6,426 bases of DNA from Peptococcaceae bacterium (GTDB lineage Bacteria; Bacillota; Peptococcia; Peptococcales; Peptococcaceae): the NCBI GenBank assembly GCA_017532485.1, contig JAFXJE010000020.1, forward strand, positions 1 to 6,426. The letters run 5' to 3'. The notes under the pieces are model-generated. The model worked only from the letters and a program-made list of their open reading frames with translations, was not told the DNA's origin and searched no databases. The first letter of the stretch is position 1. Each line of letters starts with the position of its first letter. Positions 1-4,893 of this stretch are shown piece by piece. A program made the translations under genes and the position numbers.

Positions 1-365
1 GTTGTCATATTTTGGGGTGTTACTTCAATTGCAAATTGTTGATTTTTCTTGAAAGAAAACTTAATTTCATATTGTTCATTACTTGGTAAAGCCGTCAAAT
101 AACCTTGCTCCACCAATTTATCTGCTGTAATAATTAAACCGTTAGGAAATTCACCAGCTAATAATAAATCTGCCAGATAAAGCTGTGCACTGTTTTCAAT
201 CATTTGCAAATTGGAACGCGTTACCGTTTCCCTAGCTGTACCCACATACTGCGTCACTGTCGGCACAATCGCTGCCGTCAACATTCCCATAATTACTAAC
301 ACCACAATTAATTCAATCAAGGTAAAACCGCCTTTTTTCTTTAATAACATTACTCTCTTTTCCAC
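1..365 (-). CDS. Prepilin-type N-terminal cleavage/methylation protein (type IV pilin or ComGC/GspG-like pseudopilin), 3' end cut by window edge
   Basis: Seen: the minus-strand frame begins with a short basic leader (LLKKKGG), followed by FTLIELIVVLVIMGMLTAA. This is the class III signal: prepilin peptidase would cut after the second Gly, leaving a methylatable Phe+1 and Glu+5, and a hydrophobic helix that anchors the subunit and packs it into the pilus. A typical amphipathic alpha-1 continuation follows (QYVGTARETVTRSNLQMIENS), then a small globular part with the GYL-type stretch seen in ComGC/pilin subunits. About 120 residues are present with no stop, so the C-terminus lies off the left edge. 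I prefer the GTG start at 365 because AGGGGGAGG (374-382) sits 8 nt upstream. An in-frame ATG at 350 has only a weaker AAAGGTGG, 11 nt away. The gene diverges from the chemoreceptor gene. Whether it is a major pilin, minor pilin or competence pseudopilin cannot be told without neighbours such as pilB/pilC/comGA. Confidence 0.88.
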   Translation of the reverse strand, partial: MEKRVMLLKKKGGFTLIELIVVLVIMGMLTAAIVPTVTQYVGTARETVTRSNLQMIENSAQLYLADLLLAGEFPNGLIITADKLVEQGYLTALPSNEQYEIKFSFKKNQQFAIEVTPQNMT

Positions 366-373
366 CTTTCTTG

Positions 374-382
374 CCTCCCCCT
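374..382 (-). promoter_or_regulatory. Strong Shine-Dalgarno that favours the GTG start of the pilin gene
   Basis: On the minus strand AGGGGGAGG lies 8 nt before GTG (365-363) but 23 nt before the first in-frame ATG (350-348). This makes GTG the likelier initiator and gives a 13-residue prepilin leader instead of 8. The ATG could still be used through the weaker AAAGGTGG at 362-369. Confidence 0.55.
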
Positions 383-447
383 AAAATACCCAAACATTAA
401 TTTCAAAATATTTCCAATTGTAAAATACCACATTTTTCCTAAAAATG

Positions 448-469
448 GAATAGGAAAAGAATAGGAAAA
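448..469. repeat. Perfect 11-bp tandem repeat (GAATAGGAAAA x2) upstream of the mcp promoter
   Basis: GAATAGGAAAA occurs at 448-458 and again immediately at 459-469, ending 5 bp before the predicted mcp -35 box. An 11-bp period places both copies on about the same face of the helix. Just left of it is a short inverted repeat, CATTTTT/AAAAATG (431-437, 441-447). The repeat could be a regulator-binding site or an A-rich UP-like element; this is inference from position only. Confidence 0.6.
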
Positions 470-474
470 AAGCA

Positions 475-504
475 TTGAAAAAAGCAGGTACTATGTTATA
501 TAAT
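475..504 (+). promoter_or_regulatory. Sigma-A-like promoter for the chemoreceptor gene
   Basis: TTGAAA (475-480) and a perfect TATAAT (499-504) are separated by 18 bp. Transcription would start near 511, giving a leader of about 128 nt before the ATG at 639. No convincing sigma-D/FliA-type promoter was found, although GGCGATAA at 593-600 resembles its -10 element. Confidence 0.6.
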
Positions 505-523
505 AATAACATCAATATATATT

Positions 524-554
524 TTTTATTTCATTGGATCTTAGTGAAATAAAA
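524..554 (+). promoter_or_regulatory. 12-bp hairpin in the 5' leader of the chemoreceptor mRNA
   Basis: TTTTATTTCATT (524-535) pairs with AGTGAAATAAAA (543-554) through 12 pairs including one G-U, with a 7-nt loop. It lies about 13 nt after the predicted transcription start. It lacks a downstream U-tract, so it is not an obvious terminator. It could stabilise the mRNA 5' end, be a DNA operator, or be part of a larger fold with the G-rich stretch at 565-600. I could not match the leader to a known riboswitch, including the c-di-GMP-I consensus that often precedes MCP genes. Confidence 0.5.
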
Positions 555-638
555 TTTGAGCAAGTGTGGAGGCGAGGCACAATTAACTAACGGGCGATAA
601 TTATAGTATAAAATCTCACAAGGAAAGAAGGTAATAAA

Positions 639-2453
639 ATGAAGTTTTTACAAAATTTAAAAATCAAAAACAAATTAATATTTTCTTTTTGCGGTATCAT
701 GATTTTCACCTTGATTTTGGGTGGTGGCTCTATTTATGCCAATAGAGTGATGTCTGAAACAGCAGATAATTATGTTGAAATTTCCATTCCAGCAATAATA
801 GATTTATGGAATGCTCGTGACAGCGTGTCCAAGTTGGAAAAAGCTGCCTTAGAAACAGCCTTAGCTGAAAATCAGGCAGAGTTAGATGAAATTGAAAAAG
901 AGTTATTAGCTGACCGTGAAGCTATCAATACTTCTTTGGATAAATTTTTAGAAGTGGCTCCTCAGTATCAAAAACAAGTAGATAGCATCCATAAATTAAT
1001 GAATGACGCTGTTAGCATTCGTCAACAAATCATGGTAGAATCTGCTAAATTTACTGTCGAAGGTAATGCTGCAGCCTATGATTTATACAAAAATTCTTAT
1101 GCCCCAGCTTACGAAAAAGTAACATTAGCATTAAAAGATTTAGAAAACTCTGTAAACCAAGCTATCACTGATAGATACCAAGCTGCACAACAAACAGCCA
1201 AGCTTTCTGCTGTAACTGTAGTTGTCTTGATTGTACTTTGCGTTTTAGTTATCATATCCTTAGTTGGTTTATTACTTCGCCAAATTGTCAGACCTATTAA
1301 AGAAATCGAGACAGCGATTATTGCTATGGCTGAAGGTAGATTTTCCGATGCAGAAGTTAAATACGAATCCGATGATGAATTAGGTGTTTTAGCTGACTCT
1401 ATGCGTCGCATTATTCAGAAAATTAAATTCATCGTGGAAGACATCGTTGTTTATAACACCAATATCAGCCAAGGTAACTTTACCGTACGTGCTAAATATC
1501 CGGAAGCTTATACCGGTGACTACGAACCACTTTTATTTACCAATAGATTGTTATGGGGTGGCTTAAGTGGTATTTTCGGCAGAGTTGCTGTCAGTGCTGA
1601 TATGGTTAATGCTAGTGCAGAACAAGTATCTGCCGCTTCTCAAAACTTATCTCAAGGTGCAACCGAGCAGGCTAGCTCTATTGAAGAAATTTCCGCTACT
1701 ATGGCTGAAATTTCCAAGGAAGCAAAAGGTACTTCCGGTTTAGCTTTTGAAGCAGCTCAAGCTTCTGATGAAGCAGGTACTGGTATTATGGCAAGTAATG
1801 AACAGATGGAAAATCTGATGAGAGCTATGGACGAAATTACCGAGACTTCTCATGAAATCGGTAAGATTATTAAAACTATCGATGACATCGCTTTCCAAAC
1901 AAATATCTTAGCTCTGAATGCTGCTGTTGAAGCTGCTCGTGCTGGTGCTGCTGGTAAAGGTTTTGCCGTAGTAGCTGATGAAGTAAGAAACTTGGCTGCT
2001 AAATCTGCCGAAGCTGCGAAAAATACTACCGAGTTAATCGAAAAAACAGTAACTGCTATTGAACACGGTACTGGTATTGCTAGAGATACTGCTGACTCCT
2101 TGAGTGAAGTAGTAGGTAAATCCTTAAGCGTAAAAGAAAAGATTTCCGTAATTGCTAGCTCTGCTGAAGCAGCAGCCGAAGCTTGCGAACAAGTTGCTTT
2201 CGGTTTAGAACAAGTTTCTATCGTTGTTCAAACCAACTCCGCTACTTCTCAAGAATCTGCAGCCGCTGCTGAAGAATTAAGTGGTCAAGCAGAATTAATG
2301 AAAGCTGACATTGCTCATATCAACTTTGATCCAAACACCTTCAGTGGTGAAGGTCGCAAGACAGTTGAAATGATGTTAGAAGCAGACTGGAAACGGATGC
2401 CACAATGGCAAAAAGATATTGTCAATGAAATTCGTGGCACAAATAAAAAATAA
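639..2453 (+). CDS. Methyl-accepting chemotaxis protein (4HB sensor, HAMP, MCP signalling domain)
   Basis: A transmembrane chemoreceptor that would control CheA kinase through CheW. Seen in 604 residues: a basic N-terminus typical of 4HB_MCP proteins (NLKIKNKLIFSF); TM1 at about 13-33; a helical extracytoplasmic sensor at about 36-188; TM2 at about 191-214; HAMP at about 213-265 (VRPI start, DELG motif); a second HAMP-like linker at about 266-318 (SQGNFTVRAKYPEAYTGDYE); and the signalling domain at about 320-560. The conserved hairpin tip is at 414-453 (IDDIAFQTNILALNAAVEAA, then GKGFAVVADEVRNLA), and Gln/Glu/Ala-rich helices on either side could hold methylation sites. There is no Cache or PAS domain and no C-terminal CheR-binding pentapeptide such as NWETF. 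The start is set by AGGAAAGAAGG at 621-631, 7 nt before ATG. It is monocistronic, with its own promoter and terminator and no che genes nearby. The ligand cannot be inferred; 4HB sensors bind varied small molecules. Confidence 0.95.
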   Translation: MKFLQNLKIKNKLIFSFCGIMIFTLILGGGSIYANRVMSETADNYVEISIPAIIDLWNARDSVSKLEKAALETALAENQAELDEIEKELLADREAINTSLDKFLEVAPQYQKQVDSIHKLMNDAVSIRQQIMVESAKFTVEGNAAAYDLYKNSYAPAYEKVTLALKDLENSVNQAITDRYQAAQQTAKLSAVTVVVLIVLCVLVIISLVGLLLRQIVRPIKEIETAIIAMAEGRFSDAEVKYESDDELGVLADSMRRIIQKIKFIVEDIVVYNTNISQGNFTVRAKYPEAYTGDYEPLLFTNRLLWGGLSGIFGRVAVSADMVNASAEQVSAASQNLSQGATEQASSIEEISATMAEISKEAKGTSGLAFEAAQASDEAGTGIMASNEQMENLMRAMDEITETSHEIGKIIKTIDDIAFQTNILALNAAVEAARAGAAGKGFAVVADEVRNLAAKSAEAAKNTTELIEKTVTAIEHGTGIARDTADSLSEVVGKSLSVKEKISVIASSAEAAAEACEQVAFGLEQVSIVVQTNSATSQESAAAAEELSGQAELMKADIAHINFDPNTFSGEGRKTVEMMLEADWKRMPQWQKDIVNEIRGTNKK

Positions 2454-2472
2454 ATAAACTATTCCATAAAGC

Positions 2473-2509
2473 AAGAAGCTGGGACAAAATTTGTTCCAGC
2501 TTCTTTTCT
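2473..2509 (+). terminator. Rho-independent terminator of the chemoreceptor gene
   Basis: AAGAAGCTGGGACAA (2473-2487) pairs with TTGTTCCAGCTTCTT (2491-2505): 15 bp with one G-U, a 3-nt loop, then a T-rich tail ending near 2509. It starts 20 nt after the mcp stop codon. Its core CTGGGACAAAA recurs in the terminator at 3822-3850. Confidence 0.85.
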
Positions 2510-2575
2510 ATATCTAGCTTTCTCTTTACCCAGCGCTTTTCTAGTCAGTTTATCTTTTAAATGTATCCACAAAAC

Positions 2576-2609
2576 AAAAAAGTGGTTGAGAAAATCTCAA
2601 CCACTTTTT
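2576..2609 (-). terminator. Rho-independent terminator of the tRNA cluster
   Basis: A near-perfect palindrome: AAAAAGTGGTTGAGA (2577-2591) pairs with TCTCAACCACTTTTT (2595-2609) around a 3-nt loop. Read on the minus strand it lies 5 nt past the tRNA-Arg 3' end and finishes in TTTTTT-G-TTTT. It also has T residues on the plus side and could back up the mcp terminator, about 70 bp to the left. Confidence 0.85.
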
Positions 2610-2614
2610 CTAAG

Positions 2615-2688
2615 TGCGCTGGGAGGGATTCGAACCCCCGACCTTTTGGTTCGTAGCCAAACACTCTATCCAACTGAGCTACCAGCGC
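2615..2688 (-). tRNA. tRNA-Arg (anticodon ACG)
   Basis: The 74-nt minus-strand sequence folds as a cloverleaf. The acceptor is GCGCTGG/CCAGCGC with discriminator A. The D arm is GCTC...GAGT. The anticodon arm is TTTGG-CTACGAA-CCAAA, giving ACG, and the T arm is GGGGG-TTCGAAT-CCCTC with one G-U pair. CCA is not encoded (CTT follows). A34 would normally be deaminated to inosine by TadA to read CGU/CGC/CGA. It is the last gene of the cluster, 8 nt after tRNA-Ser(GCT) and just before the terminator. Confidence 0.97.
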
Positions 2689-2696
2689 ATATAATA

Positions 2697-2783
2697 CGGA
2701 GAGAGTGGGATTCGAACCCACGATACAGTCACCCGTATACACCCTTAGCAGGGGTGCGCCTTCGGCCTCTCGGCCATCTCTCC
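2697..2783 (-). tRNA. tRNA-Ser (anticodon GCT)
   Basis: The 87-nt minus-strand sequence is a class II tRNA. The acceptor is GGAGAGA/TCTCTCC with discriminator G, as expected for serine. The anticodon arm is CACCC-CTGCTAA-GGGTG, giving GCT, which reads AGC/AGU. The long variable arm contains ATAC/GTAT pairing, and the T arm is GTGGG-TTCGAAT-CCCAC. CCA is not encoded. It is preceded by its own likely promoter and followed 8 nt later by tRNA-Arg, so the two are probably cotranscribed. Confidence 0.97.
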
Positions 2784-2799
2784 AACAAACTACTTGATT

Positions 2800-2828
2800 A
2801 GTATAACATACTTATCATGTTAATGCAA
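2800..2828 (-). promoter_or_regulatory. Internal promoter for tRNA-Ser(GCT) and tRNA-Arg
   Basis: On the minus strand an extended -10 (TGTTATACT, with TATACT at 2805-2800) lies 17 bp from a weak -35, TTGCAT (2828-2823). A start near 2793 would be about 10 nt before tRNA-Ser(GCT). This suggests the downstream pair can be transcribed independently of tRNA-Ser(TGA). Confidence 0.5.
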
Positions 2829-2856
2829 GCACTTTTTTTATTTTTTTAGAAAAAAA

Positions 2857-2942
2857 CGGAGGGTGTGAGATTCGAACTCACGTGCCCTTGCGGACAAACG
2901 GTTTTCAATACCGCCTCGTTATGACCACTTCGATAACCCTCC
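2857..2942 (-). tRNA. tRNA-Ser (anticodon TGA)
   Basis: The 86-nt minus-strand sequence is a class II tRNA. The acceptor is GGAGGGT/ACCCTCC with discriminator G. The anticodon arm is GCGGT-ATTGAAA-ACCGT, giving TGA for UCN codons. The variable arm is TGTCC-GCAA-GGGCA, with a GCAA tetraloop, and the T arm is GTGAG-TTCGAAT-CTCAC. CCA is not encoded; the 3' end runs straight into six Ts. A 73-nt AT-rich spacer separates it from tRNA-Ser(GCT). Confidence 0.97.
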
Positions 2943-2958
2943 AAAATCAACATATAGT

Positions 2959-2988
2959 ATTTTAACAAATAAACAAATAGTTTGTCAA
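2959..2988 (-). promoter_or_regulatory. Promoter of tRNA-Ser(TGA), probably heading the tRNA cluster
   Basis: On the minus strand a perfect TTGACA (2988-2983), an 18-bp spacer and TAAAAT (2964-2959) place the start about 10 nt before the tRNA 5' end. That is the short leader expected of a stable-RNA promoter. Confidence 0.7.
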
Positions 2989-3020
2989 GTCAAATCAACA
3001 TATCTTTTTCGTCATAAATG

Positions 3021-3029
3021 TGTTATACT
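3021..3029 (+). promoter_or_regulatory. Extended -10 promoter of the DUF3298 lipoprotein gene
   Basis: TGTTATACT combines the TGn extension with TATACT (3024-3029). The region about 17 bp upstream (TATCTT) is a poor -35. A start near 3036 would leave about 45 nt of leader. The element is divergent from the tRNA promoter, 33 bp away. Confidence 0.4.
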
Positions 3030-3080
3030 AACCACGGAAATATTTTTCCTCGATTATTTCTTTATTGGAAGGAGACTTTT

Positions 3081-3818
3081 ATGAAAAAAACTGCACGCCA
3101 AATATTATTTACTATTTTCTGCTGCTTACTTAGCTTAACGCTATTATGCAGCTGTGGCCAGCAACAGCCACAAGTAGAAACTGTTGAAGTTAGTATGGAA
3201 GAACTTACTCAAAATGTAGAAACTGAGGATGGGGTTTTGTTGATGACTGTTAAAGCTGTCTACCCCGTTTTAACAGCTTCTGTAGAAAGTGAATTAATCC
3301 CTGAATTTAACCAGCTTTTCAAAGAAAGAGCTGAACAATATGTGCAAGGTGTCTTAAATACTTATCTGCAGGAAGGTGCCGAAGATAATGTTATCCAATA
3401 TTATCTCAACAATTCAGAAAATTTTCTGCCTTATGGCTTTGAGTTTTCTGCCGAAGTAACTTATCAGCAAGATGGCTTAATTTCTTTGCTTTGGAGCCAA
3501 TATTCCTTCTTAGGTGGTGCCCACGGCTATACAGCTTATGACGGTGAAACTTATGACTTAAATACTGGCGAACCATTATCCTTAGGGGATTTATTAGATA
3601 TGAAGGATGACAAAGCTTACGAATTAGTTGAGCAACGCTACCAAGGTGTTCTGCAAGTTCACCCTGAAGATTTCTCTGAAAATGCCAGCCAATTTGTCAG
3701 CGAACACATTCGAGAAATTGAATACTATTTGGATGCTGACGGCGTAAATGTTTTCTTCCAAGTTTACGATGTAGCTCCTTATGCTGCTGGCAGAATTGAT
3801 ATCATCATCGGTGAATAA
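3081..3818 (+). CDS. DUF4163/DUF3298-domain lipoprotein (RsiV C-terminal-like)
   Basis: A predicted secreted lipoprotein of 245 residues. Seen: a lipoprotein signal peptide (basic MKKTARQ, hydrophobic 8-22, lipobox LCSC with Cys25 as the lipidation site); an N-terminal DUF4163-like part at about 34-125; and a DUF3298-like part at about 140-240 with the GGAHG motif (145-149), the typical DLNTGEPLSLGDLL segment after it, and YDVAPYAAG near the end (229-237). In known relatives these domains form the extracellular part of Bacillus RsiV, an anti-sigma factor that binds lysozyme, and DUF4163 also occurs in the peptidoglycan deacetylase PdaC. This protein lacks the RsiV cytoplasmic anti-sigma domain and has no sigma-factor gene beside it, so a stand-alone envelope or muramidase-sensing role is only a guess. 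An in-frame ATG at 3018 was rejected: AAGGAG (3069-3074) sits 6 nt before 3081, and the signal peptide begins there. The gene is monocistronic, with the terminator 4 nt after its stop. Confidence 0.88.
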   Translation: MKKTARQILFTIFCCLLSLTLLCSCGQQQPQVETVEVSMEELTQNVETEDGVLLMTVKAVYPVLTASVESELIPEFNQLFKERAEQYVQGVLNTYLQEGAEDNVIQYYLNNSENFLPYGFEFSAEVTYQQDGLISLLWSQYSFLGGAHGYTAYDGETYDLNTGEPLSLGDLLDMKDDKAYELVEQRYQGVLQVHPEDFSENASQFVSEHIREIEYYLDADGVNVFFQVYDVAPYAAGRIDIIIGE

Positions 3819-3863
3819 AAAATTCTGGGACAAAACTATTGTCCCAGAATCTTTTATTTTTTT
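3817..3863. terminator. Bidirectional Rho-independent terminator between convergent lipoprotein genes
   Basis: ATTCTGGGACAA (3822-3833) pairs perfectly with TTGTCCCAGAAT (3839-3850) around a 5-nt loop. CTTTTATTTTTTT follows on the plus strand and TTTTTT on the minus strand, so it can end both the 3081-3818 and 3862-4752 transcripts. On the minus side the T-run overlaps the stop codon region of the second gene. Confidence 0.9.
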
Positions 3864-4752
3864 AATGAATTTCTCTATCGTAATAAACATCCATTGACAG
3901 CATCATGCGTGGTGTTTCTGTTTGGCCACTCACTACATAAACTATCTGCTCATTAGTCAGCCATTGTTCAAATATCGGTGTGCAGTCTATCCTTACGCGT
4001 TGTAATGTATAATCATTAGCCGAAATTGCCAAAGTCATAGTTACAGCAGGCGCTTCTTGCCATTCTTTTTCACTCAAAACAATACCTGCCTGTTTAAGCT
4101 GCCCTTGCAGCATTGGCACCGTATAAGGAGCAAAGGTCAAATCTATATGATGACAACTGTCCTTAAGTTGAGCATCATCCACTGTCATCACTAACGCTTG
4201 AAGATTATCTTTATCAATGATAATTTGATTTTGCAGTTCTTTAAAACCCTGATAAGCTACAATTTCCTGTTCGCGTTTGCCAGAAAAATCAGAAGTATAA
4301 TATAAATTCATCCCCTCTTCTTTTTCTTCCGTATAATACTGCCAAGCATAATCATCAAACTTCTGCTTACTACCATCTAGAGAAGATGCTGTTAAAGACA
4401 AATTTCCTTCCCCCTGCAAAACTACTGTATCATTCATCCAAAGAATGCGACATTTATCATAAAGCTGCAATTCTTTATTCACTTCAGCTGTTTGCAAATT
4501 GCCCAACAATTCAGTTTTTAGCAACCAGTCATCCTTTTCAGCCATCGCAATATTCATTTTATTCAAAATTTCCTCTGCTTCAGTCTCGATAATTGCCCCA
4601 GACTCTTCCTTCTGTCCAGACTGCTCAACTTGTCCTGTCTGTTCAGACTGCACAGGTTGTTCTGGCTGCTTTGTTTCTTCTTTTGGAGTACATCCAACCA
4701 GCATCAAACATAATCCTAATAAAAAAGCTATAAAAATATTTCTTCGTTTCAT
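3862..4752 (-). CDS. Lipoprotein of unknown function with Q/E-rich repeat linker
   Basis: I do not recognise a named gene. The 296-residue product starts with a clear lipoprotein signal peptide: basic MKRR, hydrophobic 6-19, and a canonical lipobox LVGC with Cys21. A flexible linker at about 22-52 is built from imperfect hexapeptides of the form xEQxGQ. The remaining 240 residues look like a soluble beta-rich domain. It opens with a helix (ETEAEEILNKMNIAMAEKDD), has many alternating hydrophobic strands, and includes a late stretch with NDYTLQRVRIDCTPIFEQW. This layout resembles the LolA/LppX-like and DUF6612-type lipoproteins of Firmicutes, but I could not confirm membership. The start at 4752 is chosen because AGGAG lies 7 nt upstream. 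The in-frame ATG at 4767 overlaps that ribosome site and has none of its own. It has its own promoter, divergent from lysA, and shares a terminator with the convergent DUF3298 gene. Confidence 0.85.
   Translation of the reverse strand: MKRRNIFIAFLLGLCLMLVGCTPKEETKQPEQPVQSEQTGQVEQSGQKEESGAIIETEAEEILNKMNIAMAEKDDWLLKTELLGNLQTAEVNKELQLYDKCRILWMNDTVVLQGEGNLSLTASSLDGSKQKFDDYAWQYYTEEKEEGMNLYYTSDFSGKREQEIVAYQGFKELQNQIIIDKDNLQALVMTVDDAQLKDSCHHIDLTFAPYTVPMLQGQLKQAGIVLSEKEWQEAPAVTMTLAISANDYTLQRVRIDCTPIFEQWLTNEQIVYVVSGQTETPRMMLSMDVYYDREIH
4613..4666. repeat. Three degenerate 18-bp tandem repeats inside the lipoprotein linker
   Basis: Three adjacent 18-bp units (4613-4630, 4631-4648, 4649-4666) share a TGT/TGC start and a central TGCTC/TGTTC motif. 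On the coding (minus) strand they encode the repeated xEQxGQ hexapeptides just after the lipidated cysteine. They are in frame, so unit gain or loss would change only linker length. Confidence 0.6.
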
Positions 4753-4776
4753 AATATCACTCCTCATCTACATTTC

Positions 4777-4805
4777 ATTATACTTCTTCGCCCAAAAAAT
4801 ATCAA
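4777..4805 (-). promoter_or_regulatory. Promoter of the 3862-4752 lipoprotein gene
   Basis: On the minus strand TTGATA (4805-4800) and a perfect TATAAT (4782-4777) are separated by 17 bp. The start near 4770 gives a leader of under 20 nt. This is one of the best consensus promoters in the window. Confidence 0.75.
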
Positions 4806-4826
4806 TGACAGCACTTGGAAAACCAC

Positions 4827-4856
4827 TTGACAGAAAGCAATTATTTATAAGATAAT
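4827..4856 (+). promoter_or_regulatory. Promoter of lysA
   Basis: A perfect TTGACA (4827-4832), an 18-bp spacer and GATAAT (4851-4856) predict a start near 4863 and a leader of only about 30 nt. That is too short for an L-box (lysine) riboswitch. The ribosome site AGGAGG (4883-4888) is 5 nt before the ATG. The -35 lies only 21 bp from the -35 of the divergent lipoprotein promoter. Confidence 0.7.
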
Positions 4857-4893
4857 TAACCTTAATTTATCGTTAAACATCTAGGAGGTTTTT

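Noticed and set aside
593..600. GGCGATAA as a sigma-D/FliA -10 element for the chemoreceptor gene
   Set aside because: No TAAA-type -35 is found about 15 bp upstream, and a good sigma-A promoter exists at 475-504.
1109..1411. Minus-strand 100-residue frame inside the chemoreceptor gene
   Set aside because: It is a shadow of the mcp coding sequence covering TM2 and HAMP, with no ribosome site or family match.
2529..2623. Inverted 8-bp match CCCAGCGC (2529-2536) to the tRNA-Arg 3' end, as a possible integration attachment remnant
   Set aside because: Eight bases is too short to exceed chance. There is no integrase gene, and the copy is inverted relative to the tRNA end.
2557..2742. Minus-strand 61-residue frame containing VAQLDRVFGYEPKGRGFE
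   Set aside because: It reads straight through tRNA-Arg and part of tRNA-Ser and is another well-known tRNA-derived false ORF.
2586..2801. Plus-strand 71-residue frame containing GGIRTPDLLVRSQTLYPTE
   Set aside because: This is the antisense of tRNA-Arg and tRNA-Ser. Peptides of this type are familiar spurious annotations over tRNA genes. It also has no ribosome site.
3624..3890. Minus-strand 88-residue frame
   Set aside because: It is a shadow of the DUF3298 gene that crosses the bidirectional terminator, with no supporting signal.
4499..4855. Plus-strand 118-residue Cys/Ser-rich frame (CPDCSTCPVCSDCTGCSGC) that looks like a metal-binding protein
   Set aside because: The cysteine pattern is the antisense of the Q/E repeat linker in the lipoprotein gene. 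It lacks a ribosome site, and the frame crosses both divergent promoters.
4857..4893. Lysine riboswitch (L-box) ahead of lysA
   Set aside because: The predicted leader is about 30 nt, far below the roughly 170 nt or more that an L-box needs, and no L-box motifs are present.
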